From Echinarachnius parma (Eukaryota; Echinodermata; Echinoidea; Clypeasteroida; Echinarachniidae): DNA of 64,000 nucleotides. Positions 24,801 through 36,800 of the stretch are shown here, piece after piece. The position numbers were made by a program, and so were the translations under genes. Location: contig JBAMJV010004277.1 of assembly GCA_037951105.1 (NCBI GenBank), positions 172,092 to 236,091 on the forward strand. The letters are read 5' to 3'. Position 1 is the first letter of the stretch. Each line of letters starts with the position of its first letter. Under the pieces are notes generated by a model, which worked only from the letters and a program-made list of their open reading frames with translations, ran no database searches and was not told the DNA's origin.

Positions 24801-27800
24801 TTAGCCTTCATTCCTAGCAGAATCTTTGTTAGAGGGGCTAAATGAAACATGTGATCACACTTACTGGTCCGTAGCTAGGAGGTAGCTCTTCTTATCCTCA
24901 GTGACTTGCAGATGAGCAATGTAGTCGTCCGTTTCCCTGAATCGTCCCTTCTCAATCTGCAACAGGAGCGTTCTGCCGAGAGCCATCGACCGGTTGTAGG
25001 CACGAATGATTCCATCTGCGCCGATGTATCGTGGCTCGCGCATCTTACGAGTCTCCACTTCCGATTCGACAACCCTAATCATAAGAACAAATGGACATGG
25101 ACGTGTAGGTGCATGTTATATGATCATTGCTCATCGTCAATACAAATTTCGACTTCAGATTCAATGATCCCATGCAAATTTGTTTTCTTTCTTTTTTCTC
25201 CTTTATAGGCTTGGCATGTTCACTGAATTGCAACAATCTTAACACTTATTAGTGGCCTGAAGTATTTGGTGGCCACATAACAAAAACAATGATAATCCAA
25301 AATTGTCTTGACTCTCTACTTGGAGCAAATAACAAATTACACTTGTCTGTAGCCCATTGTTAATTATTGGTGGCCCTACACAAAAGCTATTATGGCAAGA
25401 CCTTCTCTGTCTCCCTACGGTGGTCTTTATAGACAGGTTTGACAGTACATACCTGCGTATTCCTTCAAAGGTGCCACTAGCGAAGTCAATGATGCCCCCG
25501 TGGGTTTGGCCACCACCCCTGCTAGCCCCTTGCTGATGCCCTTGAAGAACCCCTTAGTTCCCTCCTTCTTGACAAACCCTGTAACCCCTTGCCTAGAAGA
25601 TGATAAATAGTTCACCAGGTTCTATGGTGGATGGGTTAATATAGCTCCCTTCCCTATTGGCAGGACTCTCTTACCTGCGTATTCCTTCAAAGGTGCCACT
25701 GGCGAAGTCAATGATGCCCCCCGTGGGTTTAGCCACCACCCCTGCCAGCCCCTTGCCGATGCCCTTGAAGAACCCCTTGGCTCCCTCCTTCTTGGCCCCC
25801 TCAAATGGGTTCTTCACGACCCCGCTCACACCCTCATAGAAGCCCTGTAGGAAAATAAACATTATAATAGATTTTATATGAATAGCACCTAATATGACAA
25901 AATATCATATAAGCGTTTTACACTCATTATCCCAATCATAGGATACAATGCCGTCCCGCACACATTGTGTGCACCATCTCCACTCCCTGGGGAGAGGCTC
26001 ATGGGCATTGAGATCATTCACATAGCAGAGGGAGATTTATGTCTACATCACTTTAAAGGAGATAATGATGATACTCATCAATAGATATGACCTGTCTACA
26101 GTGGCCAATTTTCTTGTTCACATTGGTGGTCACCATACACAGTTTGAGTACATAAAAAACTTTAAAAACTGTGTACACTTTGTTCTGCTAGCATACACAT
26201 TTGTTTGTATCATACATTGTTTTTTAATAATGAATATCAAAATCGTTGAATCTCCTTTTTACCATCATATCTATGTTTGAATGTAAGAATGTAAATATTT
26301 GTTTGATTGTGTTGCATGTGCAATTCAGTATTCTTTATACTGCTTGATATGCAAAATAAAACCCTTTCAATTGAATACAATTTAAATCACTTCAAGCGTA
26401 TAAGGTATCTTTGACCTACCATGACGAGTCCCTTGCCTCCCCTGGCCAGTCCCTCCTGGAATGTGGCCGGTCTCTGGTTGATAGCTTGCTGTCTCTTGCG
26501 TTTGTACTCCTCATCCATAGTGAGGGCTGCCAGCCCCTTGCCCAGGGTGCCTGTGATGCGGGACACAGCACCTGCTGCTCCTCCTGGTGGTCAGAGAGTT
26601 ATAATAATACTAATTATAAACATCGTCCAGCATTTATATTGTGCCATTAATCTTGAAAATCTTTTCCTAGACGGAATATCATTAACATGGCTGTTGCTTG
26701 CACTTTCACTTCTCATCTGACCGCCCATTGCTGACCGGCCATTGCCCGGGGTGCATGTGATGCAAGACACCGCACCCGCTGCACTTCTGGGTGATTAGAG
26801 AGTTAATAGAGATTAAAGTGATCCATTGACTTCATAAGACTTTTTAAAAAGTGTACTGTTTTTTCACTCACACTATGAAAATACTTAAACAAAAGTTAGC
26901 TTACAATAAGAACAGTAAAATAATCTAAATTACAATGAGAAAATACAAGGACTCTTCTTTAATACAAATGAAATGTGTGAATAGTTCTGAACATATTGAC
27001 TCACCCACAGCATGTCCAAACAAGCTCCTCATCCCCAGAGCAACACCCTCTGCAAACTCCTCTGGGCCTTGCACAATGCCCTGCACACAAAGAAGCAAAG
27101 TGAAATAAAAAGTAATAAGTATGGAGGTGTTGATGATGGTGATGATGGCTTCTTTTCATTTGTAGCCGACAATTAAAAATCTCACTCCCTTTATTGATCA
27201 AAACTGAAAAATTAATGATGCTTGACATGGTAGAATGCAAGATTGTGTCATTCTCATCAATTTAGTTGCCCAATCAGGCCACTAACACTCCTCATCCCTA
27301 GGGCAACACCCTCTGCAAACTCCTCTGGGCCTTGCACAATGCCCAAGGCACAAGCGAGGAGAAACAGCAAAGTTAGTAGGATAATGATGATAATGGTAAT
27401 GGAGATGGAGAGATGATGATAATGATGGTGAAGAGGATGATGATGAGTAGGGGGGAGGGGGGAGGGGGAAGAGGAGGAACAGGATGATGGTGATGATAGT
27501 AATAATAGTTGCTCAAAATCTAAGGTTCACTTACAAATACATTTCTACATAATCAATAAAAGATGCAGACAATTTACCTTGAGTAAGACTTTTGTTTGTT
27601 GCATGTATTTTCTGCAAACTTTGTAGAAAACCTTGCTCGAAAGTAATTTGTCTTGACTGAAAAATTATTAAATGAAAGATTTTGCTTCACCTGATAGGGC
27701 TCATAGAAGAGGTCCTTGACACCTGTTCCCACACCTCTGACGAAGCCGAAGGGGTTCCCGATGACATCCAGGCCTAGGACCAAGACATAGAGCTGTTTGA

Positions 27801-30800
27801 TGGCCTGGTTAGAGTAGTGCCGGACCACCTCAGACTGCAGCTGCTCTGGGCTGTAGAACTGGTACTCACGCTCAAAGAAACCAAGTCTGGAAAGAAAGAA
27901 AGGTAGAACAAAACCTTGAGAGACTCTGGGGAAAATCTTATTATACTGCTACAAGAAACCTACTTAGGTCTGGAAAGAATGCTGGGAATAAACTTGTACA
28001 AGAAACCAAATCTGGAACAAATTTAAGAAATGTAGAACAAAACCTTGAGAGACTCTGAGAAGAAACTTGGTATTGTCCTGTAAGAAGAAACTAACTTTAC
28101 ATATAGGTCTGGAAAAAAGGCTGGTAATAAACTTGTTAAAAGAAACCAAGTCTGGAATGAAAGAAGCAGGAAGCAAATTTAACCTTGAGAGACTGTTAGG
28201 ATAACTTGCTGGAAGAAACCTGCCCTGTAGTTCTGGAAATGAAGAAGGGAATGGACTTGGACATTTTGACTAAATACTGCCCGAAGTTGACCGCGAGTGA
28301 ACAGCTAGAACAGTGCGAAGACGGGGAGAAGTCATCTTTTCGCCTCAAATCGGCTTTGATCTCCTGGATTGGCAGAATCAGACCGCGGCTAAGATGGATG
28401 CACCGTACAAGTCATGTTTCCGGGGTCTAAACAAGAGAAAATCTTGCATAAAACCAACAGAGAGGGATGCTCATTCAAACTGAATGATGATTAATAGAGG
28501 CCCCAAGGCCCCGCCCAAGTGTGGCCCTGATTTTACAGCTCCAATACGCAAACAGAGGCAACACTTGGGAGGCATCTGACACTCTTCCATAACAAGTGGG
28601 AGACAATCACTCAGGACAAATTAGTACTGAAAATTGTTCTGCAGGGTTACCATCCCATAGCAACATCACAACCCCCAAACAAGGGACTGAATTTCAAGAC
28701 CCCTATTCCGAAAGACAGTGTACAGAGGGAGGCATATATTTACAAGATTTCTACACTAATTCAAAAGTGAGTAATAATTCAAACCACAGATCATGCCCAG
28801 CTCATTGTTTTACAGGGGATAGCGCATTGTCCTGATGTCAAGAGAATGAACAGACATTGAGAAATCAAGAAATCATTCAAGATGGAAACACTCTCATCAG
28901 TTCTTCCGCTCATCCTCAAGACGAGTGGACAGCATATATTGATTTAAAAGATGCATATTTCCATATTCCGATCAGCCCGACAGCTCTCTATCTTCTTGGT
29001 TTTGCGGTCGAAGACAATTTTTACCAGTTCTTTGCGCTACCATTCGGGTCAAGTCGGCTCCATGAATATTTTCCTGCATAGTCAAGTTTCGGGAGTGTGA
29101 AATTTGCCGGCAAGTGTGGAAAAGTGACCTCCTCTCTACACATAAATGTTTTGAAACTGAGGGCAGTCTTGCATTGCTTCATCATTGAATGCAAGACCAA
29201 CACATTCTCGTCATGTTTGACAATCTAACTCACTTGAAGATAACGTCGTCCACGTTGGTGAGCGTGACACCGACGCTCTGTAGCAGCAAGTTGAGGGCGT
29301 TCTGTCCCGCGTTGGCCCTCGCGCTCAGCAGCGACTTGTCCTCCTTCCCCGTCTCAGACAGTGAGAAACTCACATGGATCTGGAAATTCAAAATAGAAAT
29401 GATAACAATACAAGATAACATTTATAGCCTGCTTAACTAGGCCATCAATTAGTAAAGGTCCAGATTTAACTTATCCGAATGTGCCAATTGGAAAAAAAAG
29501 TAAATTTGGCTTTGAGCCATACAGCAAGGCTAGAAATTTATCTTTTTTGTTTACCTTATAGCAAAGTTGGGCGAGGAAAAAACAAGAATTAGTGGCCCAT
29601 AACCTAAATCTGGTGGCTCCAAAGAAAGACAAACATTAACAATTCTGTTATATTTAGTTGCTCAGAAGGGCCAGTGGAATTTAGCATCAACAAAATTTGG
29701 TGGCCGGACGCTACATTTTAGTGCCTCTGGCCAAGAGGCCTGTGCTTTCAATCAATGCTTACCAGAATGAAATGAAGACATCGATCTTTGGCTTACCTTG
29801 AGGGGAGATAGATGGAAGGAGTCGTAGAAGTTGAAGTCTTTGGCCAGGGCTACTTTGACGTACTCAGCATCCCTCAGCTCGGACCTGACTGTCTGCTTGT
29901 CAGCCTCGAGCAAGGCAACCTGGAGAATAATAGAGGGTACATTCATGAAATAATTTGACCCATTTTTTTTCTAACTAGCAAGTCATTCAAGAGAGAATAT
30001 GAAAATACATTACATTTCATTTACTATCAAGTCAACTGTAAACCTTACTTACTAACTTGCTTACTTGTAATACTTGTTCAGCACTTCTAATGCACCATCT
30101 ACAGTATATATTAAAACTATTCCAAGGTGCCCTTGAATGGGAAATTAAGCTTTTCATTTAACCCTAATAAGGCCGGGCCATTATGGCCCCCCCCTCCACG
30201 ATTTTTTGTATTGCTCCAAAACGCTGTAAGATTAGATGACGCGCCGCTGCTTGGTGACTTTTTTCTTTCGGGTCTTGCGCACATTTTAAAATTAAAATTT
30301 CGAAAATCTGACCTACCGTTATAAAGTCATGTGACCTTTTGTCAATGCATGTCAGCCCGAAAATCGCTCAATTTCGTGATTTGTGTACAAAACATATGGA
30401 AATATAAATTTTCGTAAAATGAGGTATATCATTGGTTTTGGGGTTCAAAATAAATTAATTATAGTTAGAAATAAAATAAACAACAAAAACAATAAAATAC
30501 ATAAGTTAAAAAAAACAAAGAAATACATAAGAAATTATCAAAACAATAGAAAACATAAGGAAGAACCTGGCTATTCCACATTTTTTTGTCGTATTATTAT
30601 TCCACATGCTCTGAAGAATATATGTAGTGAAAACCAGAGTTTAATTATGAAGAATATATGATTTATGGGTAAAAATATGAATTTCATGACTTATTTGCAT
30701 AAATTACCATAAATATGCAAATTAATGAGTTTTTCAAAAGAATTAAAAATTACCATTGTATTCTATACACTTCACTTATCATGCGTGCACATTTTCACGG

Positions 30801-33800
30801 TGATTGGCCGCTCCGCGGCCGAGATCTTAGGGGGGGGCCATAATGCCCCCCCCGGCCTGCTGAAGACCTCAAATAGCCCGGCCCTTTTAGGGTTAAACCT
30901 ACCCTGCTGATTATAAATGATTTTACAGGAAACAAATCTTCTAACAAACTCACCCGGTCGATCACCACCTCCTCATCAGGCTGGAAGATGGCCACGACGT
31001 TGGCCAGGAAGCCCATGTCCAGTTTGACCGCCATCTCCTGCACTAGCAGCTTCAGGTATTTGATCTGTTTGACCGTGCTGTGCTCTGAGAAACGCACCAT
31101 CAGACTGAACTCTAGCAACTGCTTGGGAGCTGGAGATAAAAGTAGAAATACAGATAGATTATATGGAGATATAAATTAATTGATCAACAAATAAATAGAT
31201 ATACAGATGGACGGACAGACAGACAGACAAACAGATAGATAAGGGGCCATCTACAAAGTACGTACGCAATTTTTGGTCCGAAATTGACCACCCCTCCCCC
31301 CTGTACGCACTTTTTATACACATGGTTCAATAGAGCGTACGCATCAGATTTAACCCCCCCCCCCCTCCCCCTTGTGCGTACGTACTTTGTAGATGGCCCC
31401 GAAATATGTAGACAGACAGATACATGGATGGATGGATGGATGGACAGGCAGACAGATAAACAGACAGACAGACAGAAACAATTTAGAAAGAACACTTAGG
31501 ACAAATCATGACTAAGGAAGAATTTTGGAAAAAACCACCCTTGTCCCCTAATACTTTCAACGTTTCAGGCATTCCCAAAAGGAACATTATAAGACGCATA
31601 ACAAGAAAGGTCCGTTACCCTATAACTATTGCAGCCTGGCAAGCGAACCATTCTGAACAAATTACCAATTGTCACTTATTTACCTAGTTAAAGGGATTTA
31701 GGTAGGTCCGAAAGCTCGGCTTTATTTGACTAACATTTCATTACATTAGCCTGTTACACCGGATAAGCAGTATTCAGGAGTTTGTTTGCTTTTACTTACC
31801 ATTCTCAGCAGCCACCGTCTTGGGGAGGGGTACAGGAGCGACGGGGGTGGGGAAGATGGCAGCAGGCATCTGGTTGTCCACCTGCAGCCTGTTGACCGTC
31901 AGGTGGATCTGCAGCTGATGGCTGGAGGTGCGTAGCTGCACCCATACACCGGGGTGGTAGGTACGCCTCAGGTGCTGCTTCTTGGGGTTGAGCATCAACA
32001 TCCGCCCATAGTCCACCTGTAATGGAATTCATTTTTTACATTTCTTCATTATAATGATAGAAATACTAATGATTATTTGATATAGGGCTATTCATGCAGC
32101 AAGTATCATAGTTCTTTACATTATTTGTATTAGCCCGGTCAAGGGATAATTGCAAGCATTCCTACATACAGAGTTCACTTTTTCCACTTCACTTTCAAAT
32201 TCAAACAATTCAATCATAAATGTCTTTATAACGAAAGAGAATGCAGAAAACCAAAACTTGTTTTATGCTTCTACTTGTAATATGAATAAGAGGTATATAA
32301 GTACTGCTAGAGTTCTAAGTGAAAAGTTGTGGATTTGACAACGTCACTAGATCCCTTTAACTTTGGCATTACAATTAAGCTGGCACTAGGGGATTATTTA
32401 CTTGGCAGCTTCAGGGTTAACAACTGACCTCCATTCCATGCTCTAGCTTGTAGACCCTGGGCGGTAAATCCTTCTGGTCACTGGCATCCATACCGGCCTT
32501 CACAAACCCATCCTCCAGAGACTTCATCTCCTTCACACATAGGTCCTTGTAGCGCTGACGCACCTTGTTCTGCCAGATGATACCAGAACTGGCAAGAAAA
32601 ATGAGTTAAGTAACATTTGTATCAGTTACAATGGTCTAGGCAATGACAAAATTAAAGAAGTATAGTCAAGACAAAGTTTATTTCCTACTTAAGGATCTTC
32701 GTTTTATTGATGCAAAGGTCCTTGTAGCACTGATGCACCTTGTTCTGCCAGATGATACCAGAACTGAGGACAAAAAGAAATTAAGTAGCATGATAGTTAT
32801 TGTAAATTTGTCTTAGTTAAAATAAAAAACTAAAGTAATATTTATGAATAAGGTTTATTTCATCCTTCAGTATCATCTTTTTGATGCAAAGGTGCTTGTA
32901 GCACAGATGTAACTTCTTCTACCAGATGATACCAACTGAGGACAACAGGGAGTTCAGTAACTTTATCAAAGTTATAATGTCTTAGATAACAAAAGTAAAG
33001 TAGTACTTATGATTAGATTTATATCATCCTACAGATTCTTCTTTGATTAATATAATGTTATATAAATGCCTTTTGCCATATGCTCACTACAAACTGAAAA
33101 TTATATTTTTTATTCAAAAATATACATGTACAATGTATTTGTTATTTCATGATTCTCTTCTCAGTCTCTATAGCCATTGTCACACACAATTATCTAGATA
33201 ATAGTTATCTAGATAATTCACCTATTATGTGACAGACAGGTGAGACATGCTACAAATTATCTAGATAATTCAATTATCTAGATAATTGGCTCCTGTGTGA
33301 CACCACCTTATATCTCTCTATCTTTGTCTCTGCATTCTGACACTGCCCTGAATTCCAATGAGTGTTTATTTCAACAAGAAGGCAGTAACTCCTTCCTGAA
33401 ATGTACAAGATGTACATTTCACCCTCTGCATTCCAATGTGTTTACAAAATGAAACTTACAAGGTCCCAAATATGTCTGGATGTTACATCAAGAAGAATGT
33501 GCTAACACCTGTTTCTTGTACATTTCACTCCTCCAAATTCCTTTCTGTTCACACATTTCTCAATTATCTTTGCAAATTGTCATTTACAAGGTAGTACATT
33601 TATGTCAGTTCCCTTCCTGAGCAATGCACCAACAACTTGTACCAGCCTGTCAATGACAGTCACACTCTCATTGAAACACTGAAATTAATACCATTCGTTT
33701 TTTTACTATCATTTCTTTTTGAAAAAAATTTACTGATAATCTGCTGTATATTCTTTCTCCAATATACTGATTATGCATGATATAAGAATAAAGGGCATTT

Positions 33801-36800
33801 GCATTGCCTTTGTTATTATCAACGTTGTCCATGTCATTGCCAAAGTCATTGTCAATGTCGTTGTCAATGTTGTTGTAATCATCATTACCATTACCTGATA
33901 AGCCCAATGTATGCGACCTCTGTCCTTGAGATGTCATTGACCAGAGACAGACCAACCCCAGACATGGAGACTATCAGCTCCAGGTCAGGTTGTTCCAACT
34001 CCGCAGCCTGTCGAAAAGGAAATATGAAAAAGAAATCAACATTAAATTCATGTTTTGTACAAATATTTGTCATTTATGCTTATCTTTGGCTTATCATGTT
34101 TATTTGTATAGATCTTTTTTATTGATTAATTTAATTGAAGATTTGATTCTGATTAATACAAATTGAAAGATGATATAAAAATTTAAGTAATAAAAGAGCT
34201 GAAAAATCACAGCAAATGGAAATGACAAGAAGTAATACATGTATATATTTTGTTATGATCAAGTTTGTTCTAATCAACTAAGGAATTACATATTATTCAG
34301 ATATTTAGAATAAACAATCCTTCAAATATCGTAGAAAATTAAATATCCATTTTAATGCCTCAAGGATAAATATCACATTTGTTGTCTAATTAATTATGTG
34401 GTAGCTAATTTAATGATTGGAAAATGTAACAGTGGTTTCTAAAGACAGGTTTCACTGTGATAAATTGATCATACCTGTGTAGCCTTGGTGGCTAAGGCCA
34501 GGTCCTCTGTGAATAGTATGATGCGACTGGTCCCCTCCAGGAAGGATACCCAGTACAGGATCTTACCGCTACCTTGCTTGATCTCACCGATACCATCCTA
34601 AAAACATCACAAGTTGTATTGAAATGGTAAGAAAAATTGGTTCAATTTTCCTCTAGGATAGATTCTGCTAGGATTGAAAACTTAGGCCCTTCATATCATC
34701 TTTCAAAAATAATAATATAAGAACAAAATTACAATATAATAATACATAAGGGATTTATCAAATCAACTATAGTAGTTTTACTAATTTCATTGATGATAAG
34801 TAGTAATACACAACAAACCTTTTTATTAACTTAATTTTTTACATCCTACCACCACAACTGCTCATTGCAGTAATTTTAATTATTTTGAATATACATATAG
34901 AAAACAAAAAATATCACAGATCTGCATAAATATGCCCAAGAATAAAGTAAATGATCAATTATCAATAAGTTCATAAATACAAGTATAATGGATGCAATAT
35001 ACAAATGATGCGCAGGTATGAGTGGGTCGGTAGGAATTGTTTGCACAAGGTAACTATGGAACTGTTAAACCCACGAGGCGAAGCCGAGTGGGTTTAGACT
35101 AGTTTCCATAGTTACCGCGTGCAAACAATTCCACCGACCCACGAAATAAACTTGCGCATCATCTGTTTTATAGAATGGGCATTGTTACGCCCCCCAAAAA
35201 GTCAAAAAATTAAAAATTAGAAAAATTACCGGATGCATGAAATAATTTTACCGGACGCATGAAATTTTTTACCGGACGCATGAAATTTTTTACCGGACGC
35301 ATGATTTTTTTACCGGACGCATGAAATTTTTTACCGGACGCATGAAATTTTTACCGGACGCATGAAATTTTTACCGGACGCATGATTTTTTTACCGGACG
35401 CATGACTTTTCATGCATCCAGTACAATTAATTGTCTGCACAAATTTTGCTCTCAACCAATCAGATTGCAGGGATTTATCAACCCATTCTATAATACTTGT
35501 TATCCGTATGGATAGTTTGTTAAATAATTATTTTGTTCTTTCGTCCATTCGTACATTTATTCATTCATGCATAGCATGACTTTCCCTCTTCTAGTCCAAA
35601 GAATAATATCATGCACAATGTGACCCAAATTATATACTAACTTTGATGCCCTAACACCAATCCAGACATTCATTGGACTGTAATATTTACACATTAATAG
35701 ACTATTGTACACCTAGTATTCTGCAGAAAAAAATAGATGGATCTTCGACATTGCGCGATGTATATATCGAGCCCAAATTAACATGCACTGAATTAATTTG
35801 TAAACTCAATGTTGATATTATTAAACTGTCTACCAGATCTGATACATGTATATCACAATTATGCGCCTTTTTTGCATATGTATGAGCCATGACCTTGACC
35901 TTTGACCTAATGACCTGAAAATCTTATTAGTTTATTATCTCCACAAGATACAAACAGGTACCAAGTTTGATGGTTATTTGTCAACTGGTTCTTGAGATAT
36001 TATTACAAGCTATTTTGGCATATAAGTCCTGTGACCTTGACTTAGGGTTAGGTATGGGGTTAGCCCATACAGTGATTGACTTTGAATGATGCTCCTCCTT
36101 TGCTTAGAGGGCAAACGTTGGACATACTTGCAATGTGTAGAGAACATAATCAAAAGTAAATTGTAGGTGGGGAAACTTCTCCTTTAAATTAGGTAATTGT
36201 GGCATTTACACTTCCTGCCACTTCAAACCAGACATTTGTGACAAAGAGTTTAGAACTATACTTTTTGAATAAAATTTTACAATATTAATATTCAGAAAAG
36301 CATAAAGTAAAACAAAACTAGATGGATCTTCGACTGCGCGCAGTCGAAAAATTATGCCTCCGCTATCACGCAATTTCAATATCAAGCCCAAATTAACGTG
36401 CACTGAATTAATTTGAGTCCTGTGACCTTGACCATATGACCCCAAACTTTGATGGCTACATTGGCTCCCTAAGAAACATTCAGGTACCAAGTTTGATTGA
36501 AATCTGACATTCAGTGATTGAAATGTTGCCATTACAAGCCATTTTTGCATATATTGAGTCCTGTGACCTTGACCTTTGACCTCATGACCCCCAAAATATA
36601 ATCTGATCATTGCTACCCCGATGTGTACACTCAAACCAAGTTTGAAATTGATCCGTCAACCGGTTCTTGAGATATCACGAGAACGAGGCATTTTTGCACA
36701 TATATTGAGTCCTGTGACCTTGACCTTTGACCTCATGAACCCAAAATCTAACCAGATCATTGCCACCCCAATATGTACACTCATACCAAGTTTTAAATTG

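Larger units (their letters stand above)
21835..25074 (-). other. VPS13: VPS13 last four exons: PH-like domain and C-terminus
   Basis: Residues about 1760-1929. [15 protein letters not shown] matches PPRFFNEDGVIRPY, and [17 protein letters not shown] matches the VTKGTFGQLTCEWQYSF strands. [20 protein letters not shown] (23568-23693) leads to a GAG|GTATGA donor. The final exon, 21835-21888, follows a good acceptor (CCCGTTTTCTGCAG) in the right phase and gives [13 protein letters not shown]..., the expected closing helix (compare DARWILTKLQEA). If the donor were not used, translation would stop two codons later at 23562-23564, losing that helix. Confidence 0.8.
25675..34597 (-). other. VPS13: VPS13 exons 26-36 of the window: C-terminal helical (ATG2-like) region
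   Basis: Residues 1205 to about 1759. [19 protein letters not shown] (34475-34597) and [13 protein letters not shown] (33895-34007) match [15 protein letters not shown] and KQEVAYIGI of VPS13A. Then come [40 protein letters not shown] and [16 protein letters not shown]. The run from 27691 to 25675 carries [34 protein letters not shown] and [17 protein letters not shown], the Gly-rich amphipathic segment related to the ATG2 C-terminus that targets lipid droplets and mitochondria in VPS13A/C. Confidence 0.9.

Noticed and set aside
36206-36634. 142-codon - strand frame
   Set aside because: It lies in the tandem repeat with GACCTTGACC units; repetitive DNA keeps it open.
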